A stretch of 28,798 bases of DNA, from assembly GCA_034664085.1 (NCBI GenBank), contig JAXDII010000091.1, positions 1 to 28,798 on the forward strand. Reading direction: 5' to 3'. Below are positions 12,905-20,232 of this stretch, piece after piece (positions within the stretch are counted from its first letter, which is position 1; each line of letters opens with the position of its first letter). The notes beneath the pieces are model-generated. The model had not been told where the DNA came from. It did no database searches and saw only the letters and a list, made by a program, of their open reading frames with translations. The position numbers and the translations under genes were made by a program. Source of the stretch: JACVRW01 sp034664085 (GTDB taxonomy: Bacteria > Actinomycetota > Thermoleophilia > Solirubrobacterales > Thermoleophilaceae).

Positions 12905-14938
12905 ATGGAGGCTTCGCCGAGCCCCCGCACCGCTCTACGCGCGTGCTGGTGCATCGCTGGGCTGCTGATGGCGGTGTACGTGCTGCAGGTAGCCACCGGC
13001 TTGGCGGGCGACGCCGTGACAGCGGTCCTGCAGGACTACCTCTACAACGCGCTGCTGCTCGCCGGCGCCGGATTCTGCCTCTGGCGCGTCGCCGCGGTCC
13101 GCGAGGAGCGGCTGCCGTGGCTCGTGATGGGGCTCGGCATCGTCGCCTGGACGGGCGCCGACATCTTCTGGACCGCCGCGTACGCCGAGGATCCGAACGC
13201 GCCCTACCCCAGCATCTCCGACGGGCTCTGGCTGGTCTACTACCCCGCGGCCTGCCTGACGCTGGCGCTGCTCGTGCGCTCGCGCATGAAGCGCGCGCGC
13301 GGGAGCCTCTGGCTCGACGGGCTGATCGGGGCGCTTGCGACCGCTGCCGTGGCGTGCGCCGTGGCCTACGGACCCGTGGTGCACGCCGGCGGCGCCGGAG
13401 GCCTCAGTCCCGCGGTCGCGACGAGCCTCGCCTACCCGATCGGCGACCTGCTGCTGCTCGGCCTGGTGGTGGCGATCTTCGGGCTCGCCGGGTGGCGGCC
13501 CGGGCGCGCCTGGATCGTGCTCGGCCTGGGCCTCGCGCTGAGCGCCGTGGCCGACGGCATCTACCTGGTGCAGACCGCCGAGGGCACCTACACCGACGGC
13601 ACGCTGGTCGACACGCTGTGGCCCGCCTCCTCGCTGTTGGTGGGACTGGCCGCGTGGCAGCCCGCCAGCATGCGCTCTTCCTCGAAGGAGGAAAGCGTGC
13701 GCGCCGTGATCGTGCCGTTCGTGTGCGGCCTCGTCGCGGTGGTGATCCTGGCCTACGACCACTTCACGCGGGTCAACGGAGTCACGCTGGTGCTGGCCGC
13801 GTCGACGCTGCTGCTGGTGCTGGTCCGGACTGCCCTGATCTTCGCCGAGAACCGGCGCGTGCTCGCCCACAGCCGCGGAGAGGCGCGCACCGACCCGCTG
13901 ACGGGACTCGGCAACCGGCGCAGCCTGATGGACGACCTCGACGAGCAGCTGCCGCTGGCGACGCTGGACGCGCCGTGCGCGCTCGTGCTGTTCGACCTGG
14001 ACGGCTTCAAGGAGTACAACGACGCCTTCGGCCACCCCGCCGGCGACGGCCTGCTCGCACGCCTCGGGGCGCGCCTCGCGGATTCCGTCCACGGCCACGG
14101 CCAGGCGTACCGCCTCGGCGGCGACGAGTTCTGCGTGGTTCTGCATCCCGGCGTGGCCGGCGTGGAGCCGCTCACGGCGGCGTGCGTGGCGGCGCTGTCC
14201 GAGCAGGGCGAGGGCTTCGAGGTGACCACGTCCCACGGCGCGGTGGTCTCGCCCCAGGAGGTCATCTCCCCGACCGCGGCGCTCCAGCTCGCGGACCGGC
14301 GCATGTACGCCCGCAAGGGCGGCCGCGGCATGTCCGCGGGCCGCCAGTCCCGCGACGTGCTGCTGCGCACCCTCTCAGAGCGCCAGCCGGACCTTCACGC
14401 GCACCTGCGCGACACCGCCGACCTCGCCCTCGCGGTCGGCCGCGAGCTGCGCATGGACCCCGAGGAACTGGACAACTTGGCGCGCGCCGCCGAGCTCCAC
14501 GACGTGGGCAAGATCGCGATTCCGGACACGATCCTCCAGAAGTCGGGGCCGCTCGACGAGACCGAGTGGGGCTTCATGCGGCGCCACACGATCATCGGCG
14601 AGCGCATCCTCCTCGCCGCCCCGGCCCTGCGCCCGGTGGCGCGCATCGTGCGGTCCACCCACGAGCACTGGGACGGCGCCGGCTACCCCGACGGCCTCTC
14701 CGGGCAGGCGATCCCGTTGGGAGCACGCGTGGTGGCGGTCTGCGACGCGTTCGACGCGATGACCACCGACCGTCCCTACCGCTCCCGCATCGAGAACCCG
14801 CAGGCGCTGGCGGAGCTACGCCGGTGCGCCGGCTCCCAGTTCGACCCCCAGGTAGTGGCCGCCCTGGTGCGCATGTTCGAGCGCGAACAGGCAGCGCCGG
14901 GCGCCGGACGGCCCGTGCGGGACGCGACGGCGGCGTAA
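12905..14938 (+). CDS. Membrane-bound GGDEF/HD-GYP c-di-GMP signalling protein
   Basis: A 677-residue bifunctional c-di-GMP enzyme. Residues 1-320 hold about nine hydrophobic helices forming an integral membrane sensor module that I do not recognise by name. The GGDEF domain (about 335-485) starts with RTDPLTGLGNRRSL and has an intact GGDEF motif at 405-409, so synthesis from GTP is plausible; no RxxD inhibitory site is found at the usual spacing. The HD-GYP domain (about 500-670) has HD at 532-533 in LHDVGKIAIPD, HTIIGERIL, STHEHWDGAGYPDGL with GYP at 593-595, and CDAFDAMTTDRPYR. All metal ligands look present, so c-di-GMP hydrolysis is also plausible. It diverges from proS and converges with ispG, with 5 bp between the stops. 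ATG 12905 follows a purine-rich AGGGGAG with very short spacing. Confidence 0.92.
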   Translation: MEASPSPRTALRACWCIAGLLMAVYVLQVATGLAGDAVTAVLQDYLYNALLLAGAGFCLWRVAAVREERLPWLVMGLGIVAWTGADIFWTAAYAEDPNAPYPSISDGLWLVYYPAACLTLALLVRSRMKRARGSLWLDGLIGALATAAVACAVAYGPVVHAGGAGGLSPAVATSLAYPIGDLLLLGLVVAIFGLAGWRPGRAWIVLGLGLALSAVADGIYLVQTAEGTYTDGTLVDTLWPASSLLVGLAAWQPASMRSSSKEESVRAVIVPFVCGLVAVVILAYDHFTRVNGVTLVLAASTLLLVLVRTALIFAENRRVLAHSRGEARTDPLTGLGNRRSLMDDLDEQLPLATLDAPCALVLFDLDGFKEYNDAFGHPAGDGLLARLGARLADSVHGHGQAYRLGGDEFCVVLHPGVAGVEPLTAACVAALSEQGEGFEVTTSHGAVVSPQEVISPTAALQLADRRMYARKGGRGMSAGRQSRDVLLRTLSERQPDLHAHLRDTADLALAVGRELRMDPEELDNLARAAELHDVGKIAIPDTILQKSGPLDETEWGFMRRHTIIGERILLAAPALRPVARIVRSTHEHWDGAGYPDGLSGQAIPLGARVVAVCDAFDAMTTDRPYRSRIENPQALAELRRCAGSQFDPQVVAALVRMFEREQAAPGAGRPVRDATAA

Positions 14939-14943
14939 GGGTG

Positions 14944-16239
14944 CTATGCCCGGGTGAAGCGCCGCCCGGCGGTGGGGCTTGCCTGCTCGTCCAGCTCGAT
15001 TCGCTTCGCCTTGGGCGCGCCCGCCATCGGCAGGGGCTGGCCGTCTGAGAGCACCTCGCCGGCCGCGGCGGCGGCTTCCATGGCCGCCAGGCGCTCGGGC
15101 GTGAGCTCGTCGGCGTTCTCCTCTTCGATGCGCTCGAGCCAGGCGGCGCCCTCGGCGGCCTTGCCCTCGTCCACGATCACGCGACCGACCTTCAGGGACT
15201 TGTCGATCTCGGCGAACAGCTCGTCGACCAGCCGGTCCTGCGGCACCTTCCGCAGCGGCTTGCCGTGGGCGAAGATGAGCCCTTCGTTCTTGGCTCCGGT
15301 GATGCCGAAGTCGGCGTGAGACGCCTCGCCGATGCCGTTGACCGCGCAGCCGAGCACTGCGACCTCGATCGGCTCGTCGTACTGGCGCAGACGCTCTTCG
15401 ATGTCTACGACGACGGTGTCCATGTCGAACTGGAGCCGTCCGCAGGTCGGGCAGGCGATCAGGACGGGCCCGCGCTCCCGCAGCTTGAGCGCCTTGAGGA
15501 TCTCCCAGGCGACCTTGACCTCCTCCTCCGCGTGGAAGGTGGAGAGCGAGATGCGGATCGTGTCCCCCACCCCGTCGGCCAGCAGCGTGCCGAGCCCGAC
15601 CGCCGACTTGAGCGACCCCGACCACTTCGTGCCGGCCTCGGTGATCCCGAGGTGCAGCGGGTTGTCGATCTTCTCCGAGAGCAGCCGGTTGGAGGCGATC
15701 GTGTTGGGGACGTTGGTCGACTTGATCGAGACCTTGAAGTCCTGGAAGTCGAGCCGGCCCATCAGGTCGACGTGCTCGAGCGCGGCGCCCACCAGCGCCT
15801 CGACCGGGTTCTCGCGCTCGAGCTCGTGGAGGTGCTTGGGCAGCGAGCCGGAGTTGACGCCGATCCGCAGCGGAACCTTCGCCACGCGGGCCTTCTCGAC
15901 GACCTCGCCGGTCTTCTCGTGACCGCCGATGTTGCCCGGGTTGATGCGCACGCAGTGGGCGCCCGCGTCGATCGCCTTGAGCGCCAGCGTGTGGTTGAAG
16001 TGAATGTCCGCGATCACGGGGATCGGCGACTCCTTGACGATCCGCTCCAGCGCGCGCACGTCGTCGTCGCGCGGCACGGCGCAGCGGACCAGGTCGCCGC
16101 CAGCGTCCGCAATCGCCTGGATCTGACGCATGGTCGCGTCGAAGTCGGCGGTCTCGGTCTTGGTCATCGACTGGACCGCGACGGGCGCCCCGCCGCCGAT
16201 CTTCACCCCGCCGACGTCGATCTGTCGCTTGGAGGCCAT
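14944..16239 (-). CDS. ispG: 4-hydroxy-3-methylbut-2-enyl diphosphate synthase (IspG/GcpE)
   Basis: The [4Fe-4S] enzyme of the MEP isoprenoid pathway, making HMBPP from MEcPP. The TIM-barrel part shows VQSMTKTETADFDATMRQI, DIHFNHTLAL, RINPGNIGG and IGVNSGSL. The cluster ligands are visible: Cys263 and Cys266 in CPTCGR, Cys298 in LGCAVNGIGE and Glu305. The 431 residues exceed the usual 370-390. The extra part is a C-terminal tail (about 385-431) rich in Ala and Glu, which looks disordered. ATG 16239 is preceded by a GGGGG stretch 3-4 nt upstream. It lies 16 bp after the acyl-CoA synthetase, in a run with dxr, the second committed MEP enzyme. Confidence 0.96.
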   Translation of the reverse strand: MASKRQIDVGGVKIGGGAPVAVQSMTKTETADFDATMRQIQAIADAGGDLVRCAVPRDDDVRALERIVKESPIPVIADIHFNHTLALKAIDAGAHCVRINPGNIGGHEKTGEVVEKARVAKVPLRIGVNSGSLPKHLHELERENPVEALVGAALEHVDLMGRLDFQDFKVSIKSTNVPNTIASNRLLSEKIDNPLHLGITEAGTKWSGSLKSAVGLGTLLADGVGDTIRISLSTFHAEEEVKVAWEILKALKLRERGPVLIACPTCGRLQFDMDTVVVDIEERLRQYDEPIEVAVLGCAVNGIGEASHADFGITGAKNEGLIFAHGKPLRKVPQDRLVDELFAEIDKSLKVGRVIVDEGKAAEGAAWLERIEEENADELTPERLAAMEAAAAAGEVLSDGQPLPMAGAPKAKRIELDEQASPTAGRRFTRA

Positions 16240-16255
16240 CGACCCCCAAGGGTAT

Positions 16256-18004
16256 CTAGGAGTACAGCTCCTCGATCTCCTTCGCGTACTTCGCGTTGAT
16301 CGGCTTTCGCTTCAGCTTCATCGTCGGGGTGAGCTCCTCGCCGCCCGGCTGCCACTCGGCGTCGAGCACCTTGTAGCGCTTGACCTCTTCCACGCGGGCC
16401 ATCTGGTCGTTGGCCGCCGCGACCCCGCGCTCCACCTCCGCGAGCACCGCCTCCTCGCCGTGCTGCTTGGCGAACGCAGGCGCCACGTCGGGGTCGAGCG
16501 TGATCAGCGCGACGTTGTAGGGGCGCCCGTCGCCGATCGCGATCACCTGGCCGATCACCGGGCTCGCCGCCTTCACCCTCGCCTCGATGTTCGCCGGCGA
16601 CATGTTCTTGCCGCCGGCGCTGATGATCAGCTCCTTCTTGCGGTCGACGATCGACAGGTAGCCGTCCTCGTCGAACTCGCCCACATCGCCGGTGTGGAGC
16701 CAGCCGTCCGCATCGATCGCTTCCCTCGTCTGCTCGGGCTGGTTGCGGTACCCCCGCGTGACCACCGGGCCGCGGATCAGCACCTCGCCGTCTTCGGCCA
16801 GCTTCATCTCCACGCCCGGGGAGACCGGCCCGACGGTGCCGATCTTGATCCGCTCGGGCGGGTTGCAGGTGCCGTAGCCGGTCGTCTCTGACATCCCCCA
16901 CAGCTCGGCCAGCGGGACGCCGATGGCGTGGAAGAACTCGATCACCTCTCGCGGCGTGGGAGCGGCCCCCACGTTGACCGACTCCACCGAGTCCAGGCCG
17001 AGACGGGCGCGCATCTTCGAGAGCACCAGCTCGTCCGCCTTGGCGTGCTCGGCGCGCAGCTCGTCGGGGACCGGCTCGCCGGCCTGCTCGAGCCGCACCT
17101 TGCGCAGCCCGACCCCGAGCGCCCACTCGGTCGCCTGCCGCTTCGCGTCGTCCTGCTCGGCGGCCACGCCGGCCTCGATGGCGGCCTTGAGCTTCTCCCA
17201 GATGCGCGGCACCGCGAAGAACCAGGTCGGCCTGACCTCGGGCAGGTAGGCCACCACCTGGCGCGGGTCGGGGCAGTCGGTGGTGGTGAAGCCGAGCAGC
17301 ATCGGCAGGTAGTGGGAGCAGGCGCGCTCGGCGATGTGCGCCATCGGGAGCCAGGACACGACGCGCCCGTCGCCGGGGAACGCGATCACCTCGTCGAAGC
17401 CGTTGACGGCGGCGATCAGGTTCGAATGCGTCAGCTCGACGCCCTTCGGCGGCCCGGTGGTGCCGGAGGTGTAGATCAGCGTCAGGACGTCGTCGGGCTC
17501 GACGGCGCGCCAGGCCGCGTCGAAGTCGAAGCCGTCGGCGGCGTGCGACTCGGCGTCGATGCCGTCCTCGTCGTCCACCACGATCACGTGCTCGACGCCG
17601 GCGAGCCCCTGCACGCGGTCGAGGAAGGCCTTCTCCGTCACCAGAATGCGCGCCTCGGCGTCGCCTAGCTGGTACTGGACCTGCTCCGCCGCGTAGGTGT
17701 TGTAGATCGAGAAGGGCGTGGCGCCCAGGTGCAGGGCGGCCGCGTCGAACCAGTGGAACTCGGGGCGGTTGGTGAGCATGATCCCCATGCTGGCGCCGCG
17801 CTCCAGGCCGAGGCCGGCCAGGCCGGCGGCCACGCGCCGCACCTTGTCCGCGTACTCCGCCCAGGTCAGCGAGACCGAGTCGTCCTTGAGGCGCAGCGCA
17901 GGACGGTCCGGATGGGCCGCCGCCGTGAGCTGGAACGCCTCCGCGACAGTCGACGCGTCGAGACCCTCAGGCCTCTCGGTCCGGCGCGCGGTACCGACGG
18001 TCAT
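16256..18004 (-). CDS. fadD: Long-chain acyl-CoA synthetase (AMP-forming), FadD type
   Basis: Activates fatty acids to acyl-CoA through acyl-AMP. The 582 residues belong to the ANL superfamily. Motifs in order: the ATP P-loop YTSGTTGPPKGVELTHSN, WLPMAHIAERACSHY, the adenine-binding LWGMSETTGYG, TGDVGEFDEDGYLSIVDRKKELI, and ISAGGKNMSPANIE. The catalytic lysine region near the C-terminus is LTPTMKLKRKPI. The length fits long-chain acyl-CoA synthetases. It is inserted between rseP and ispG, 20 nt after rseP and 16 nt before ispG. A TAGATT box at 18016-18011 would start a leaderless mRNA at ATG 18004. It may feed acyl-CoA to lipid synthesis or oxidation; the chain length is unknown. Confidence 0.92.
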   Translation of the reverse strand: MTVGTARRTERPEGLDASTVAEAFQLTAAAHPDRPALRLKDDSVSLTWAEYADKVRRVAAGLAGLGLERGASMGIMLTNRPEFHWFDAAALHLGATPFSIYNTYAAEQVQYQLGDAEARILVTEKAFLDRVQGLAGVEHVIVVDDEDGIDAESHAADGFDFDAAWRAVEPDDVLTLIYTSGTTGPPKGVELTHSNLIAAVNGFDEVIAFPGDGRVVSWLPMAHIAERACSHYLPMLLGFTTTDCPDPRQVVAYLPEVRPTWFFAVPRIWEKLKAAIEAGVAAEQDDAKRQATEWALGVGLRKVRLEQAGEPVPDELRAEHAKADELVLSKMRARLGLDSVESVNVGAAPTPREVIEFFHAIGVPLAELWGMSETTGYGTCNPPERIKIGTVGPVSPGVEMKLAEDGEVLIRGPVVTRGYRNQPEQTREAIDADGWLHTGDVGEFDEDGYLSIVDRKKELIISAGGKNMSPANIEARVKAASPVIGQVIAIGDGRPYNVALITLDPDVAPAFAKQHGEEAVLAEVERGVAAANDQMARVEEVKRYKVLDAEWQPGGEELTPTMKLKRKPINAKYAKEIEELYS

Positions 18005-18010
18005 GTGCGG

Positions 18011-18016
18011 AATCTA
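18011..18016 (-). promoter_or_regulatory. Candidate -10 box of fadD (leaderless)
   Basis: TAGATT on the minus strand with 6 nt between it and ATG 18004, so initiation would fall at the start codon. It lies in the 20-nt gap after rseP. The -35 region (TTCCAG at 17-nt spacing) is poor. Confidence 0.35.
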
Positions 18017-18024
18017 ACGTGGAA

Positions 18025-19101
18025 TCAGCGGACCTGGAACCCCTCGCCGGAAAGCCGGTCGATGTCGTTCGAAAGCCCGATCAAGAACAGCAGGATCACG
18101 AGCATGAAGCCCACCACGCCCGCCCGCTCCATGACGCTGAACGGCACCGGCTTGCGCCTGACCTTCTCGACGATCGCCCAGAAGATGTGGCCGCCGTCGA
18201 GCGGCAGGAACGGGAACAGGTTCACGATCGCCAGCGACAGCGAGATGATCGCGAGGATCCCGATCACGTCCTCCATCTGGTTGAGGATCGTCTGGCGCGT
18301 GGTCTCGTACGAGCCGACCACGCCGGAGATCTCCTTGCGCTGCTCGGAATCGATCAGGCGGGCTGGCAGCTCCAGGGTGGCCTTGGTGAAGAACCAGTAG
18401 CGGTCGGCGGTCGTGTCGAGGGCGGCGCCCAGCGACAGGTCCTCGCGCTGGTCGGTCGCCCCGTACTGGAAGCCGATGCGCGTGCGCTTCGCCTCCGGGT
18501 CGTAGACCGGCGTCAGCTCGAGCTGGCGGCGCTCCCCGTCGCGCAGCACGGTCAGGCGAGCCGGCTGCTCCGCCTTGCAGCCGGCCTTGGGCGGGTCCTC
18601 GGCACAGCGGTGGGCCGAGATCCGCTGCGAGATCTCCTGCGGCTCCACGCGCCGACCGTCAACTGCCACGATCTTGTCGTCTACCTGCAGCGCGCCCGCG
18701 GCGGGATAGCCCTTCTCGATGGCCGCGACGCCCGTCTCGTACGGCCCGACCGCGAAGTAGAAGATGAACAGCAGCACGAACGCGACGACCAGGTTCACGG
18801 CCGGGCCGGCCGCGATCACCACCACCCGCTTCCAGACCGGCTGCGCGTAGTACGCGCGCGTGCGGACCTCGTCGGGGAGGTCCTCGGCCGGGTTCATCCC
18901 GCTGATCTTCACGTAGCCGCCCGCCGGGATCGCTCCGATCGCGTACTCGGTCTCCCCCACCTTCTTGCTGAGCAGCGTCGGCGGGAAGAACAGCGAGAAC
19001 TTCTCCACGCGCATCCCTACGGCCTTGGCCGCCGCGAAGTGGCCCAGTTCGTGCAGGATCACCAGCAGGGCGAAGCCCACGAAGGCCAGCAGCCAGCTCA
19101 C
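18025..19101 (-). CDS. rseP: Site-2 zinc metalloprotease RseP/RasP (M50)
   Basis: An intramembrane protease that completes regulated cleavage of membrane proteins such as anti-sigma factors. The 358-residue product has the zinc motif HELGH (17-21) in the first membrane helix, then FSLFFPPTLLSKKVGETEYAIGAIPAGGYVKISGM. A second helix follows, a PDZ domain (about 125-225), and the third ligand motif LFPFLPLDGGH near the C-terminus, followed by a last helix. The PDZ domain contains an unusual pair of cysteines (RCAEDPPKAGCK), perhaps a disulfide outside the membrane. GTG 19101 overlaps the dxr stop (GTGA). The longer frame upstream lies inside dxr. An RskA-like membrane protein is encoded at 5423-6415 and is one conceivable substrate, which is inference. 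Confidence 0.94.
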   Translation of the reverse strand: MSWLLAFVGFALLVILHELGHFAAAKAVGMRVEKFSLFFPPTLLSKKVGETEYAIGAIPAGGYVKISGMNPAEDLPDEVRTRAYYAQPVWKRVVVIAAGPAVNLVVAFVLLFIFYFAVGPYETGVAAIEKGYPAAGALQVDDKIVAVDGRRVEPQEISQRISAHRCAEDPPKAGCKAEQPARLTVLRDGERRQLELTPVYDPEAKRTRIGFQYGATDQREDLSLGAALDTTADRYWFFTKATLELPARLIDSEQRKEISGVVGSYETTRQTILNQMEDVIGILAIISLSLAIVNLFPFLPLDGGHIFWAIVEKVRRKPVPFSVMERAGVVGFMLVILLFLIGLSNDIDRLSGEGFQVR

Positions 19102-20222
19102 GCGGCCACCCCGCGCGCTATCTCGCGCGCCTGCGTGTCCGCCTCGTAGAGGTCGCTGAAGTGGCGCACCGGCTTGGCCGGCAGCTCGGACAGCGTCGAC
19201 TCGATCACGTGCGGGATGCCCGTGAAGGGCAGATCGCCGAGCAGGAACGCGTGCACGGCCACCTCGTTGGCGGCGTTCAGCACGCACGGCGCGGTGCCGC
19301 CGGCCGCGGCGGCCTCACGGGCGAGGCGCAGGCAGGCGAACGTGCGCGTGTCGGGTGCCTCGAAGGTCAGCTCGCCCACCTCCACCAGGTCGAGCGTCGG
19401 CACCGGCACGTCGGCGCGGTCCGGATGGTGGAGCGCGTAGGAGATCGGCACGCGCATGTCCGGGTAGCCGAGGTGGGCGAGCGAGGCGCCGTCGTTCAGG
19501 TGCACCAGCGCGTGGACGATCGACTGCGGGTGCACCACCACGTCGAGACGGTCGTACGGGATGCCGAACAGGTGGTGGGCCTCGATCAGCTCCAGCCCCT
19601 TGTTCATCAGGGTCGCCGAGTCGATCGTGATCTTGCCGCCCATCGCCCAGGTCGGGTGGGCGAGCGCGTCCTCGCGGGTGACGCCCTCGAGGTCCGTGCG
19701 CCCGCGGAAGGGCCCGCCGCTGGCGGTCAGCACGAGCCGGTCGACGGTGCCGCGGCGCTGGCCCTCGATCAGCTGGAACAGCGCCGAGTGCTCGGAGTCG
19801 ACCGGGATCAGCTGGGCGCCGGTGGCCTCGGCCAGGGCGGTCACCAGCTCGCCGCCGACCACGAGGCTCTCCTTGTTGGCCAGCGCGAGGTCGATGCCTT
19901 CGCCCAGCGTCGCCACCGTCGGCCCGAGGCCGGCCGAGCCGACGAGCGCGTTGAGCACGAGGTCGCAGTCCGTGTCGGTGATCAGCTCGACGAGCCCCTC
20001 GGCGCCCGAGAGCACGTTTGCGTGCTCGCCCGCCCTGGCGGCGGCATCGGGATCCGCGAGCGCTATGCGGTCGACGCCGAAGCGCCGGGCCTGCTCCAGG
20101 AGCGGCTCCCAGCTAGAGGATGCGGCCAGGCCGACGACCTCGAGCTCGTCGCTGTGCTCGACCACGTCGAGCGCCTGGGTTCCGATCGAGCCCGTGGACC
20201 CGACGATGAGGATTCTGCGCAC
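19098..20222 (-). CDS. dxr: 1-deoxy-D-xylulose 5-phosphate reductoisomerase
   Basis: The NADPH-dependent enzyme that makes 2-C-methyl-D-erythritol 4-phosphate, the committed MEP step. The 374 residues show the Rossmann motif LIVGSTGSIGTQALDVV at the N-terminus, ALANKESLVVGGEL, PVDSEHSALFQ, ASGGPFRG, and the metal and substrate region WAMGGKITIDSATLMNKGLELIEAHHLF, all diagnostic. The start is GTG 20222. It is 10 bp downstream of the GAF-GGDEF-HD-GYP gene and overlaps rseP by 4 bp, so the three are probably cotranscribed. In many bacteria dxr directly follows cdsA; here that junction is split. Confidence 0.96.
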   Translation of the reverse strand: MRRILIVGSTGSIGTQALDVVEHSDELEVVGLAASSSWEPLLEQARRFGVDRIALADPDAAARAGEHANVLSGAEGLVELITDTDCDLVLNALVGSAGLGPTVATLGEGIDLALANKESLVVGGELVTALAEATGAQLIPVDSEHSALFQLIEGQRRGTVDRLVLTASGGPFRGRTDLEGVTREDALAHPTWAMGGKITIDSATLMNKGLELIEAHHLFGIPYDRLDVVVHPQSIVHALVHLNDGASLAHLGYPDMRVPISYALHHPDRADVPVPTLDLVEVGELTFEAPDTRTFACLRLAREAAAAGGTAPCVLNAANEVAVHAFLLGDLPFTGIPHVIESTLSELPAKPVRHFSDLYEADTQAREIARGVAA

Positions 20223-20232
20223 CCAGCCCAGT

